In this document: piece after piece, positions 8,762-17,127 of the stretch | Numbering within the stretch: position 1 is the stretch's first letter | How the letters are laid out: the number at the start of each line of letters is the position of its first letter | NCBI GenBank assembly: GCA_002746415.1 | Contig: NVXD01000016.1 | Location: 62,001-126,000, forward strand | Direction of reading: 5' to 3' | DNA: 64,000 nucleotides | Origin: Flavobacteriaceae bacterium | Lineage (GTDB): Bacteria > Bacteroidota > Bacteroidia > Flavobacteriales > Flavobacteriaceae | Made by a program: the position numbers and the translations under genes | The notes under the pieces: model-generated | Databases searched by the model: none | What the model was told of the DNA's origin: nothing | The model's input: the letters and a program-made list of their open reading frames with translations, nothing else

Positions 8762-9795
8762 GTAATCAAAGGTAGATATACCGTAAAATGATTATTATCA
8801 ACTACTTCAATAGGCTTGTTAACCAAAAGTTCATATCGAGAACTTATATTTTGCAATCCTATTTTTAAGGAGTCCATTTTTGGTCGCTCCTTTGTTTTGT
8901 TATTTGAAATACAGATTTCTTGCGTGTTGGCAGTGATTTTCACTTCCAAGGGTCTAGACGGCCCCATCACATTGTGTTTTACAGCATTCTCTACCAAAAT
9001 TTGTAATGTCAATGGCGGTATTTTACTATGAAGCACTGCATCTGATAGTCCAATATCAAGGGTTAAATGTTCCCCAAAGCGTGTACGTATCAAAAAACAA
9101 TAGCGCTGTACAAATTCCAATTCATCTTTTACCAATACCAAAGGATCATTATACTTTTTCAGCACATACTGATAAGAATCCCCCAAAGAACGAATAAAAG
9201 TTTCTGCCTTTTCTGTATCCTTTTGGAACAGGGAAGACATGGTGTTTATACTATTGAACAGAAAGTGAGGACTTAACTGTGATTTTAAGGCATTGAGTTG
9301 CAATTGCGCTTGTTTTCGCTGCAGTTGTAATTGTAACACCTGTCCCTTTGAATAATATTGGTAGGAATAGAAGGCAAAATACAGAATGTTATACACCAAG
9401 GCTGCACTAAACAAAAGAATGCCAATTTTTACCAAGGCATCATTCGTATTTTTAGTAAAAAGAGTAATGGTAGAAAAAAACTGTTCACTACTCCAAAGAC
9501 CTCCATAGACAAAAAATGCTCCAAGAACCGTGTGCATAACAATACCTGTGAGCATCCGGAGTCCTGGTTGTTTTCTCCAAGGCACAAACTTATCTATGAA
9601 TGGATTACTGAAATGAACTACATAGGTTACACAAAGGCCCAAAAAAGCACTCAATATAAATCCCCAGTTATTTTGCAAACCATCAAAGTTGATGAAGCTG
9701 TAACTAGCTATACCTAGAAGAATCCCAATAAAAAAGAGACTTAGATGTTTTCTCACAGTTGGTTGGTGTAAAAAATATTTTGCTAGCCACTTCAT
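8758..9795 (-). CDS. LytS/YehU-type sensor histidine kinase
   Basis: The 345-residue protein has four predicted membrane helices (about 18-36, 45-62, 80-102, 122-146), a short coiled coil rich in Gln/Leu/Lys (150-172) and a kinase core. The phospho-accepting motif SPHFLFNSINTM puts His at 177 and the ATP-binding N-box LVENAVKHN puts Asn at 270; IGLQNISSRYELL is the G-box. All catalytic residues seen in this family are present. The stop overlaps the start of the degenerate kinase-like gene by 4 bp. The gene begins 66 bp after the SDHH-repeat gene, which suggests one transcript. Confidence 0.92.
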   Translation of the reverse strand: MKWLAKYFLHQPTVRKHLSLFFIGILLGIASYSFINFDGLQNNWGFILSAFLGLCVTYVVHFSNPFIDKFVPWRKQPGLRMLTGIVMHTVLGAFFVYGGLWSSEQFFSTITLFTKNTNDALVKIGILLFSAALVYNILYFAFYSYQYYSKGQVLQLQLQRKQAQLQLNALKSQLSPHFLFNSINTMSSLFQKDTEKAETFIRSLGDSYQYVLKKYNDPLVLVKDELEFVQRYCFLIRTRFGEHLTLDIGLSDAVLHSKIPPLTLQILVENAVKHNVMGPSRPLEVKITANTQEICISNNKTKERPKMDSLKIGLQNISSRYELLVNKPIEVVDNNHFTVYLPLIT

Positions 9796-9861
9796 CCAAC
9801 CAAAATACTCAATATTATGTTAGCATAACTTGCGTATTTTGGTGGGAAATGTAGTTTATAA

Positions 9862-11319
9862 TTATTGAATAGCCTTAAGAGCTGATCCGTAAGATGACGA
9901 TGATGAAATGGAACCGCATACATCTCTATACACTTCTTTTAACTCATTTCCCTTTTCTTTTACTTGAGGAGCGAAACGCTTTAAGGTTTCAGCTAAGTTA
10001 TGGTCAGAATCTATACTTTTGGTGGCATTTAGAATAGTTGTCAATTGAGCATTGCTAAAGCGTTTTTTTGCCAATCGCTTAAAAACCTCTGACTTATTGT
10101 GATCAGAACCTATACTTCTTATGGCTTTGAGCAAAATGTCTAGGTGTTCTCCCTCTAGATTCTGTTGTGCTATTACTTTTCTTAAAATGGTGGACATATG
10201 ATGGTCTGATGCCACATTCTTACTAGCCAATTCAAGTACTTCTGCCAAGGACGCACTATCCAATTCCCTTTTCAATAAGTCCGAAATGATACTAGTAACA
10301 TGATGGTCTGACTGAATGTCTTCAATTGAATGTAGGAAGGTTTTGTACCCACTTTCAGATAATCCCTTTGAAGCGAGTGCAGCCCTCAGGACTGTTGCCT
10401 TATGATGGTCTGATTGGATGTCATTTGAAGCCGATACCAATAAGTCGATGTTTGCTTTGCTCAATGATCGACTTTTCAATGTTTCCAAAAGCAGGCTTGC
10501 CTTATGATGATCGGAATTAATGCTTTCTGTGATGGCAAAAAGTGATTTCATTTGAGTTTCAGATACGTCCTTACTTTTAATTGCTCTTTTAAGCACATCA
10601 GTTTTGTGATGGTCAGAATTTATCTTTCCTGCTGTTGAAATATAAGCCGCCGTTGTTGCTTCCGATCCTAAAAACGCCATGGTCTTGTATTTTAAGATAC
10701 TCGCTTGGTAATGGTCGGAATTGATATCGTTTGCTACGACTTTTAATATACTTATCAAGTCATTACTATTTGGATTCTTATCCAGTAATAATTTAATATA
10801 AGCAGCTTTTACATGATCGCTACTCATATAACCAACTTCTTTTAATACTGCATAAGTGCCTCCCTTTTTGTAGATACGGTCAACACGTTGTTCAGCACCA
10901 ATGGTCGTGGAACGAAGTACTTCAGGAAGGATTTCAGACAACCATTTCTTTCCTTCTGATGTATAGTTCTCCTCCCTACTCCCAACATAGTACTTTTTAA
11001 TAAGTCTTCCGTTGCTGCCTGGCTCCATAAAAATGCGCCTACGGCTACCAAAGGCCGATTTTTTGACCTCCAAATAGCCTCCTCTTGAAATAGCGACAAC
11101 ATCCATATCATCATCTGATATGGTAATATCGCCTTCATATTCTAATGAAAAACTGTTGGACAAGCCATTTTTGACTGTAATGGTGGTCTTACCATTATTG
11201 GTATTTATATTTACTGAAGAACTTCGGTGCTGAGTTTGTGCTTCAGTTGTACCCGTCCATAAGAATAGCAGTAAAAAATTAAGTGCAAAATAGATTGCCA
11301 TTTTTGATAAATTAATCAT
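9862..11319 (-). CDS. Secreted protein with nine ~34-residue 'SDHH' helical repeats
   Basis: Started at the ATG at 11319 the product has 485 residues with a signal peptide (MINLSKMAIYFALNFLLLFL, cleavage near TEAQ); a frame extension to 11427 would put 36 unlikely residues in front. After a beta-rich N-terminal part (about 30-110, VNINTNNGKTTITVKNG) comes an array of nine units starting I-x-SDHH or variants (SSDHV, NSDHY, NSDHH, NSDHH, QSDHH, QSDHH, ASDHH, GSDHN, DSDHN) spaced about 34 residues apart, each followed by a pattern like K-x-x-x-L-x-x-x-L. This looks like a HEAT/ARM-like alpha-solenoid with a repeated Asp-His-His site that could bind metal. I cannot assign a function. It precedes the kinase, pseudokinase and LytTR genes. 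Confidence 0.85.
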   Translation of the reverse strand: MINLSKMAIYFALNFLLLFLWTGTTEAQTQHRSSSVNINTNNGKTTITVKNGLSNSFSLEYEGDITISDDDMDVVAISRGGYLEVKKSAFGSRRRIFMEPGSNGRLIKKYYVGSREENYTSEGKKWLSEILPEVLRSTTIGAEQRVDRIYKKGGTYAVLKEVGYMSSDHVKAAYIKLLLDKNPNSNDLISILKVVANDINSDHYQASILKYKTMAFLGSEATTAAYISTAGKINSDHHKTDVLKRAIKSKDVSETQMKSLFAITESINSDHHKASLLLETLKSRSLSKANIDLLVSASNDIQSDHHKATVLRAALASKGLSESGYKTFLHSIEDIQSDHHVTSIISDLLKRELDSASLAEVLELASKNVASDHHMSTILRKVIAQQNLEGEHLDILLKAIRSIGSDHNKSEVFKRLAKKRFSNAQLTTILNATKSIDSDHNLAETLKRFAPQVKEKGNELKEVYRDVCGSISSSSSYGSALKAIQ

Positions 11320-11383
11320 GATTGTTCGTTTTTTGATTATTGATGAGGCAAATATGAGCTGTATTTTTGCCATTGAAAAACGA

Positions 11384-11414
11384 AATGTATTGAGTTGGAC
11401 AATTAATGTAGTGA
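11384..11414 (-). promoter_or_regulatory. Candidate LytTR-type binding site: two direct repeats 21 bp apart
   Basis: On the minus strand, upstream of the SDHH gene, the half sites TCACTACATT (11414-11405) and TCAATACATT (11393-11384) are directly repeated with exactly 21 bp start to start. LytTR regulators bind two direct repeats about two helical turns apart, and a LytTR gene ends this gene block. The site lies about 65-95 bp before the start codon, a plausible activator position. A near-identical copy lies at 30511-30541. Confidence 0.5.
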
Positions 11415-11511
11415 ACTGTACATCCATAAAGAATACAGCATCAGAACCCTAACTATTAGGCGTTTATGAGATGTACAATGCCTCAGGTGTTGTTGTCAAA
11501 ATTGTAGGAGC

Positions 11512-12330
11512 CTACCAATATATGGGACTGCTTCCCAAATACTTTTCAGCAATAGGCTGGTAATGCTCTAAAACATCCTCTAAATCATAGATTTTCTGAC
11601 TTTTAGTGTAAAGGTCGTATTTATTAAAATCTTTAATTAATTTTAGATATTCGTGGTCTTTGTTGTTCAACAATTCAGTATAACTTCCTCCAGTATGCCA
11701 GGGATAAAAAGAATGGTATCGAATCATGACCATGGCTTCTGCCGGTAATTTATTTTCTTTATGATTATTTAAAACCTGGTATAAGTATTCATCATGTCCC
11801 CAAGCTAAGTCCACCTTATCAATACCGCAGCCTTTTTCATAAATTCCTGTTGTTGTGCTATATGTTTCATGCTGCATATCTGGATTCAATGCATTAAATT
11901 CGGGAAACACACAAGAATTAGGCAAGGCACAACCCACAATAAAAACATCTCCTACCATGCCCCATTGCTCCGCTTGGCTAGTACCATCTTCATCATTGCC
12001 CCAGAGGAACATGACTTTGCCAAGATCATGGATAAGTCCTGTTAGTTGCATCCAATCAGGTCTGCCATCAGCCCTTATAGCTTCAGCACTTTGTATGAGG
12101 TGTTGTATGTTTGGCAAATTTATATCAGGATCACTGACATCTATAAGGCTATTTAAATGTCTCATGGCTTCCCAAAGCCCCATGGGTTTATCAAACTTCA
12201 AATATTTCTTATGCATGTTTTGCACATAATCCAATGTCTGATTCTTGCGCATTTTACGATAATGCTCCTTAACAGCCACAGACACATCTGGAGCTTCGTA
12301 ATTTCTAAAGGTTTTTTCTTCCATGGTCAT
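11512..12330 (-). CDS. Inositol oxygenase (MIOX)
   Basis: The 272-residue protein is a full-length myo-inositol oxygenase, the di-iron enzyme (EC 1.13.99.1) that cleaves myo-inositol to D-glucuronate. The di-iron ligand pattern of the HD-like fold is visible: HLIQSAEAIR (His77 region), LIHDLGKV (His101-Asp102), WGHDEYLY, RYHSFYPWHTGG and KDFNKYDLY for the last His/His/Asp. The C-terminal FNKYDLYTKS resembles the animal and plant enzymes. It lies 37 bp after the sodium/solute symporter on the same strand, which suggests uptake followed by oxidation. MIOX is uncommon in bacteria outside some Bacteroidota and Planctomycetes, so acquisition by transfer is possible (inference). Confidence 0.92.
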   Translation of the reverse strand: MTMEEKTFRNYEAPDVSVAVKEHYRKMRKNQTLDYVQNMHKKYLKFDKPMGLWEAMRHLNSLIDVSDPDINLPNIQHLIQSAEAIRADGRPDWMQLTGLIHDLGKVMFLWGNDEDGTSQAEQWGMVGDVFIVGCALPNSCVFPEFNALNPDMQHETYSTTTGIYEKGCGIDKVDLAWGHDEYLYQVLNNHKENKLPAEAMVMIRYHSFYPWHTGGSYTELLNNKDHEYLKLIKDFNKYDLYTKSQKIYDLEDVLEHYQPIAEKYLGSSPIYW

Positions 12331-12367
12331 TTATGAATTTATATCTCTAAGGGCTAACATTCATTCG

Positions 12368-13966
12368 CTATACATTACCTAGAACAAGATACAAAACTGT
12401 CGTAATTATCACTAAAAATAAGCTAAAGGACTTGGCGTATTTCCAAGGTTTTAAATCTAAAATTCCGGCATCTTTCATTTCAAAGTTATTTTCCATAGGG
12501 AATAGTATTGAAACCAAATGCATGATTGCAATGTTCAAGACAAACTCAATTCCCCAAATGTGCACAAAATGTAAATTCACTTCTAGCACATAATACATGA
12601 TGACATAGAAAAACAGGCCAAAAACCAGTCCTATTTTTGCGCCATTTGCGGATACTTTTGGAAACAGAAAACCAGCAATAATAACACTGGCAATAGGAAT
12701 AAAAAAGATACCGTTCAGTTGCTGTAGCAATTGGTAAAGTCCGTCTGGCGCATTCGCTACAAAGGGAGCTATTCCTATGGCAAAAACAGCAAGAAGCGCA
12801 GAAGTCCATCTTCCTGTTTTCACCAGTTTCTTTTCACTGGCATCTTTCGAAATATATCTCTTAAAAATGCCCAAACTAAAAACAGTGGCCGCACTGTTCA
12901 AAGCACTGTTAAAAGTACTGAGTATGGCTCCCATCATTACCGCTACAAAAAAACCAGTGAGCCACAGCGGCAACACTTTTTTAACTAAAAGGGGGTAAAC
13001 ACTGTCTGGATTATCATATAAACTTTCTCCATAGTAATAGAATCCTATCAAACCTGGTAGCACAATGATTAGAGGCACCAAAATTTTTAGCAAGCCTGTA
13101 AAAAGCAATCCTTTTTGTGCTTCCTTCAAATTAACAGCTCCTAAAACACGCTGAATAATCGATTGATGCATGGTCCAAAAATAAATTTGATTCACCATTA
13201 AGCCCGTAAATAAAACTTCAAAAGGGAGAATGGCAGTACGCGCTCCTTCCCCTATTCCTGATTCTCTACTGACCACATTGAATTTTTCAGGGTTGTTTTC
13301 AAAAACCATGCTCATTCCCTCAAAAAGATTTCCGTCTCCAATGCTCAGCAAGGCTAAAATGGGCACCAATAACCCTGCTACCAGTAATCCAAAGCCATTA
13401 ATGGTGTCTGTATAGGCTACCATTTTAAGTCCGCCGAAAATAGCATATACCGCTCCAATAACTCCAACTACAACAATGGTAATCCAAATACCATCTTTTT
13501 GGCTTACGTCTAATAAACCAGAAATTTCAAAAATTGCTTCAATATTCAAAGCTCCCGTATACAAAACAATAGGAAGTAAGGTTGCTACAAAAGAAATAAT
13601 CAACAATAAAGCTACAAGAGTCCTTGTAAGCCCATCAAAACGTTTCTCTAAAAATTCAGGGATGGTTGTCAGTCCCATTTTTAGGTATTTAGGTACAAAA
13701 TATAGGGCTGCTATAATTAAGGCCAAGGCCGATGTAACTTCCCAAGCCACAATAATAGCCCCGTTTTTATAAGAAGAACCATTCATTCCTACCAAATGTT
13801 CGGTTGAAATATTCGTCAGTAGCATGGAACCTGCAATTACAATTCCTGTAAGTGATCTACCTCCTAAAAAATAGCCATCACGCGTATTGAGTTTATCACG
13901 TCTGAGCTTCCAAGTTGCATAAAAGGCTACAAAACAAGTAAATAGCAAAAAAGTCACTAAGGCCAT
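12368..13966 (-). CDS. Sodium:solute symporter (SSS/SLC5 family), probable inositol or sugar carrier
   Basis: A 532-residue integral membrane protein with about 13-14 hydrophobic helices. Family marks are the N-terminal GYFLGGRSLTGIVIAGSMLLTNISTEH, typical of SLC5/SSS sugar and inositol carriers, FGGLKMVAYTDTING in the middle and the helix GAILSTFNSALNSAATVFSLGIF, where the sodium site lies. It belongs to the SGLT/SMIT-like branch. It is followed after 37 bp by inositol oxygenase, and a secreted isomerase-like gene is transcribed away from its promoter, so myo-inositol is the most likely substrate (inference from context). Confidence 0.88.
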   Translation of the reverse strand: MALVTFLLFTCFVAFYATWKLRRDKLNTRDGYFLGGRSLTGIVIAGSMLLTNISTEHLVGMNGSSYKNGAIIVAWEVTSALALIIAALYFVPKYLKMGLTTIPEFLEKRFDGLTRTLVALLLIISFVATLLPIVLYTGALNIEAIFEISGLLDVSQKDGIWITIVVVGVIGAVYAIFGGLKMVAYTDTINGFGLLVAGLLVPILALLSIGDGNLFEGMSMVFENNPEKFNVVSRESGIGEGARTAILPFEVLFTGLMVNQIYFWTMHQSIIQRVLGAVNLKEAQKGLLFTGLLKILVPLIIVLPGLIGFYYYGESLYDNPDSVYPLLVKKVLPLWLTGFFVAVMMGAILSTFNSALNSAATVFSLGIFKRYISKDASEKKLVKTGRWTSALLAVFAIGIAPFVANAPDGLYQLLQQLNGIFFIPIASVIIAGFLFPKVSANGAKIGLVFGLFFYVIMYYVLEVNLHFVHIWGIEFVLNIAIMHLVSILFPMENNFEMKDAGILDLKPWKYAKSFSLFLVIITTVLYLVLGNV

Positions 13967-14085
13967 AGCGTTAAATGTAAGTCTTTTTTATAAACAGGCT
14001 TAAATTCCCCTCATTTAGGAATAAAAATAATTTATCTTAGAGGTTCAAATAAAAAACAATTTCACTCCCATTCCAATACGCTTAT

Positions 14086-14997
14086 ATGAAAGAGAAAATA
14101 ACCAATGAACGAAGAAGTTTTATACAACAACTCGGTTTATTATCCGCAGCATCTTTAGTACCACTTTCCTGTTTTTCTATGGCAGCTGACAAAAAATTTA
14201 AGATGGGGCTACAACTTTTTACTATAAGAGATGCTATGGAAAAAGACCCAATTGGTAGTTTAAAAATTGTACAATCACTGGGGTATGAGGATTTAGAACT
14301 TTACGGATATGATGCTGATAAAGGAACTTTTTATGGATACAAGTCTTCCGATTTTAAGCAAATTTTGGACGATCACCAATTAACAACATCCAGCTGTCAT
14401 TATTTGTTGTTTAAATATCTCAATAGTCCAATAGATGACTTAAATAGATATGTAGACCAGTGCATTGTTGGTGCCAAGGCATTGAACCAAAGCTATATTA
14501 CTTGGCCTTGGTTGGATGCAGAATCTAGAACACTAGATAAGTTTAAATTAGTATCGGAAAGACTAAATCATATAGGGGAACGAGTCACTAAAGCAGGATT
14601 GGGTTTTGCTTATCACAATCATAATTTTGAATTTATAGATCAAGGTGGTGAAACGGGTTATGATATTATCTTACGAGAAACAGACCCTTCATTGGTAAAA
14701 TTACAAATGGACTTATATTGGGTGATGCATTCTTCAAAACTGAGTCCAAAAGAACTGATTGAGAGTCAACCTGGACGATTTGTAATGTGGCATATCAAAG
14801 ATATGGATAAGGTGAGCAGGGACTACACAGAACTTGGTAATGGCTCAATTGATTATACTAAGATTCTTCCAGACCCATCCACATCTGGTTTGGAATATTA
14901 TTATTTGGAACAAGGCGGTAATTTTGCTCAGAATTCAATTCAAAGCATTACAGACAGTGCGGTTTATTTTAAAAAACACCTGCAAAAATATTTGTAA
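14086..14997 (+). CDS. Tat-exported sugar phosphate isomerase/epimerase family protein
   Basis: The 303-residue protein starts with a twin-arginine signal (NERRSFIQQLGLLSAASLVP) followed by SCFSMAADKK. The rest is a xylose-isomerase-like TIM barrel (AP_endonuc_2 family): MGLQLFTIRDAM at the first strand, LELYGYD, SSCHYL, FAYHNHNFEF with the metal-site His and Glu residues, and VMWHIKDMD near the end. Members include periplasmic inosose/keto-sugar isomerases and dehydratases. It is divergent from the symporter-MIOX pair, which supports a role in inositol-type polyol catabolism. The exact reaction is not determinable. Confidence 0.87.
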   Translation: MKEKITNERRSFIQQLGLLSAASLVPLSCFSMAADKKFKMGLQLFTIRDAMEKDPIGSLKIVQSLGYEDLELYGYDADKGTFYGYKSSDFKQILDDHQLTTSSCHYLLFKYLNSPIDDLNRYVDQCIVGAKALNQSYITWPWLDAESRTLDKFKLVSERLNHIGERVTKAGLGFAYHNHNFEFIDQGGETGYDIILRETDPSLVKLQMDLYWVMHSSKLSPKELIESQPGRFVMWHIKDMDKVSRDYTELGNGSIDYTKILPDPSTSGLEYYYLEQGGNFAQNSIQSITDSAVYFKKHLQKYL

Positions 14998-15019
14998 GTC
15001 AAAGAAGGTAAAAAATTCG

Positions 15020-15712
15020 CTATTCATTTGCCCATTCCATGGCTTTATGGGCATGGATTTTCCCAGTGTCGAATGTTGGTATTTCAACATCTGACGGGGC
15101 AATTAAAATGGGTAGTTCGGTACAACCCAATATAACACCTTGGGCACCTTTTGATTGCTCTTTTTTAATAATTTCAATGATACGTTTTCTTGATGTATCA
15201 AGAAATTTACCCTTAACCAATTCATTATAAATTATATCATGGACAAGCTGTCTGTCATCAATTTCAGGAATCATAACCTCCAATCCATAGATATCTTCCA
15301 ATAGTTTGGTATAAAAATTTTTTTCCATCGTAAATTTAGTACCCAACAACAGCACTTTTTTTAATCCTTTTTTTTGAATGACCTCTCCTGTAGCCTCTGC
15401 AATATGCAAAAAAGGGATGGAAATATTTTCTGTGATGGCATCACTCACTAAGTGAATAGTATTCGTACCTAGTAAAACAATGTCGGCTCCTGCCTTTTCA
15501 AGTTGTTTGGCACTATTTGCCATTAAAACACCAATATCCTCCCATTTGTTTTCAAACGACAACCTTTCTATTTCGGCAAAATCAACAGACACCAAAATAC
15601 ACTTTGCGGAATGGGACCCTCCCAATAACTCGTTGGCTCTTGTATTTAAAAACTCATAATATAGTTTTGAGGATTGCCAGCTCATTCCCCCTATCAATCC
15701 AATTGTTTTCAT
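15020..15712 (-). CDS. Aspartate/glutamate racemase family protein, Thr/Cys type
   Basis: A 230-residue cofactor-independent racemase. The start MKTIGLIGGMSWQSS is the family signature. Most members use two Cys as the acid/base pair; here the first site reads LLGTNTIH with Thr at residue 83, and the second reads LGCTELPIL with Cys at 197. These are the positions reported for the E. coli L-Asp/Glu-specific racemase with its Thr83/Cys197 pair, so the substitution is a known functional variant, not decay. It probably handles L-aspartate or L-glutamate in the cytoplasm. It ends 22 bp from the convergent isomerase-like gene. Confidence 0.88.
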   Translation of the reverse strand: MKTIGLIGGMSWQSSKLYYEFLNTRANELLGGSHSAKCILVSVDFAEIERLSFENKWEDIGVLMANSAKQLEKAGADIVLLGTNTIHLVSDAITENISIPFLHIAEATGEVIQKKGLKKVLLLGTKFTMEKNFYTKLLEDIYGLEVMIPEIDDRQLVHDIIYNELVKGKFLDTSRKRIIEIIKKEQSKGAQGVILGCTELPILIAPSDVEIPTFDTGKIHAHKAMEWANE

Positions 15713-16120
15713 AATGCTTTGTCTCGTTAATTCAATTTACAAAATACACTATAAAGTTTGGGGAAATTATTGGAATAAAACAAATGAGATTTGCGATTAT
15801 TAAAGATGTAATTAATTCAATAACCTTCCAATCCTTTTTTTCTAGGCTATACTCCTACCATATCCTTGCATAAAAACTTTATTTACTATAGTTAATTGCA
15901 AGACACTAACCTATCCATAGAAGAAGCATAACAACTGATTAATTTCGGTTTATGCCATTTTTTTTGTATCTTTTAATAGCACGTTACAACCCATACATAA
16001 ATGCTACCAATAGGTATTTTGGGTTGAGGTTTCCTAAGGTTCTAAAAGCATAGAAAATACCTCTTAAACAGAACCTTTCAATTAGAATTATCATTCAACA
16101 AAACACAAACACACCCTATT
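15713..16120. other. Intergenic region with two hairpins before the slipin gene
   Basis: No coding sequence is seen. Two hairpins lie near the slipin gene: CAACCCA/TGGGTTG at 15987-16026 and AAGGTTCT/AGAACCTT at 16036-16077, both with long loops. They would be in the 5' leader if transcription starts upstream. A TATCTTTT at 15967 may be a weak -7 box. The rest shows nothing clear. Confidence 0.35.
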
Positions 16121-16879
16121 ATGAACATCACAATAGTCTTTAGCCTGATTTTAAGTCTATTTCTTCTTGCAGGAATTAGAGTCGTTTATGAATACAAAAG
16201 AGCCCTTAAATTTAGGTTTGGAAAGTACATCAAAACATTACAGCCTGGATTTAGATGGATTATTCCCATTGTTGAAACCATTCAAGTGGTGGACATTCGT
16301 GTGATTACAATTAATATCGTTTCACAAGAAGTAATGACAGCAGATAACGTACCCTGTAGTATTGATGGGGTTGTTTTCTTTAAAATCAATGACCCGGAAA
16401 AGGCAGTTTTAGAAGTAGAAGAATTCAGTTTTGCCATAACACAATTGGCACAAGCTGCTTTACGAGATGTCTGTGGGAAAGTTGAGTTAGATACCATTCT
16501 ATCAAAAAGGGAAGAAATGGGCAAGAATATTAAGCGTATTGTTGAGCAAGAAACCAGAGAATGGGGGATTGAAATCAATGATGTGAAAATAAAAGACATT
16601 CAACTACCAGAGAATATGAGACGTATGATGGCTAATCAAGCAGAAGCAGAACGCTCAAGAAGAGCACGTGTTATTTTGGCTTTGGCTGAAGAACAGGCTG
16701 CAGGTAAATTATTAGAAGCAGGTAAATTAATTGATCAATCGCCTTCTGCTATTAAACTACGCTTATATCAGACCTTATCAAATATTGCAGCGGAGAAAAA
16801 TTCAACTATCATATTCCCTTTCCCAGAAGAAGTGCTACACAAAAAAACCAAAGCAAAAGGATTGAAATTTAAAGGTTGA
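16121..16879 (+). CDS. Slipin/stomatin (SPFH domain) membrane protein
   Basis: The 252-residue protein has one N-terminal membrane helix (about 3-22) and an SPFH/band-7 domain: YEYKRALKFRFGKYIKTLQPG at its start, the central strand VVDIRVITINIVSQEVMTADN and the amphipathic helix with MRRMMANQAEAERSRRARVI, the hallmark of slipins. Slipins form ring-like membrane oligomers linked to membrane microdomains and proteolysis. The usual partner, NfeD, is not next to it. It is followed by a simple-sequence repeat and a convergent gene. Confidence 0.92.
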   Translation: MNITIVFSLILSLFLLAGIRVVYEYKRALKFRFGKYIKTLQPGFRWIIPIVETIQVVDIRVITINIVSQEVMTADNVPCSIDGVVFFKINDPEKAVLEVEEFSFAITQLAQAALRDVCGKVELDTILSKREEMGKNIKRIVEQETREWGIEINDVKIKDIQLPENMRRMMANQAEAERSRRARVILALAEEQAAGKLLEAGKLIDQSPSAIKLRLYQTLSNIAAEKNSTIIFPFPEEVLHKKTKAKGLKFKG

Positions 16880-16952
16880 ATGAGCTCTAAATGCAAACTT
16901 CGTTGTTGACGGTTAGCGGTTAGAATTTTGAAATGAACTCAATACAACACTT

Positions 16953-17050
16953 CGTACTTCGAAAATCGTATTTCGTATTTCGTATTTCGTATTTCGTATT
17001 TCGTATTTCGTATTTTGTATTTTGTAGTTCGTAGTTCGTAGTTCGTAAAT
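16953..17050. repeat. Tandem 7-bp repeat, about 14 units (CGTATTT and variants)
   Basis: Fourteen consecutive heptamers cover 16953-17050. Seven in a row are exact CGTATTT (16967-17015), with CGTACTT, CGAAAAT, TGTATTT, TGTAGTT, CGTAGTT and CGTAAAT at the edges. It lies in the gap between the convergent slipin and DUF2807 genes and codes for nothing. Such an array can vary in copy number by slippage. Confidence 0.9.
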
Positions 17051-17127
17051 CTTGCCTCATAGATAGCGCTTACAATTTAAAAAATAACAAAGCGAGTATT
17101 GTTTTCTACTTTTTTAAATATGTCACC

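Noticed and set aside
15713-16120. tRNA or small RNA gene
   Set aside because: No T-loop (GTTCGAAT type) or cloverleaf arrangement is found; only two long-loop hairpins.
16953-17050. CRISPR or attachment site
   Set aside because: The unit is 7 bp and has no spacer. No integrase or mobile genes are near.
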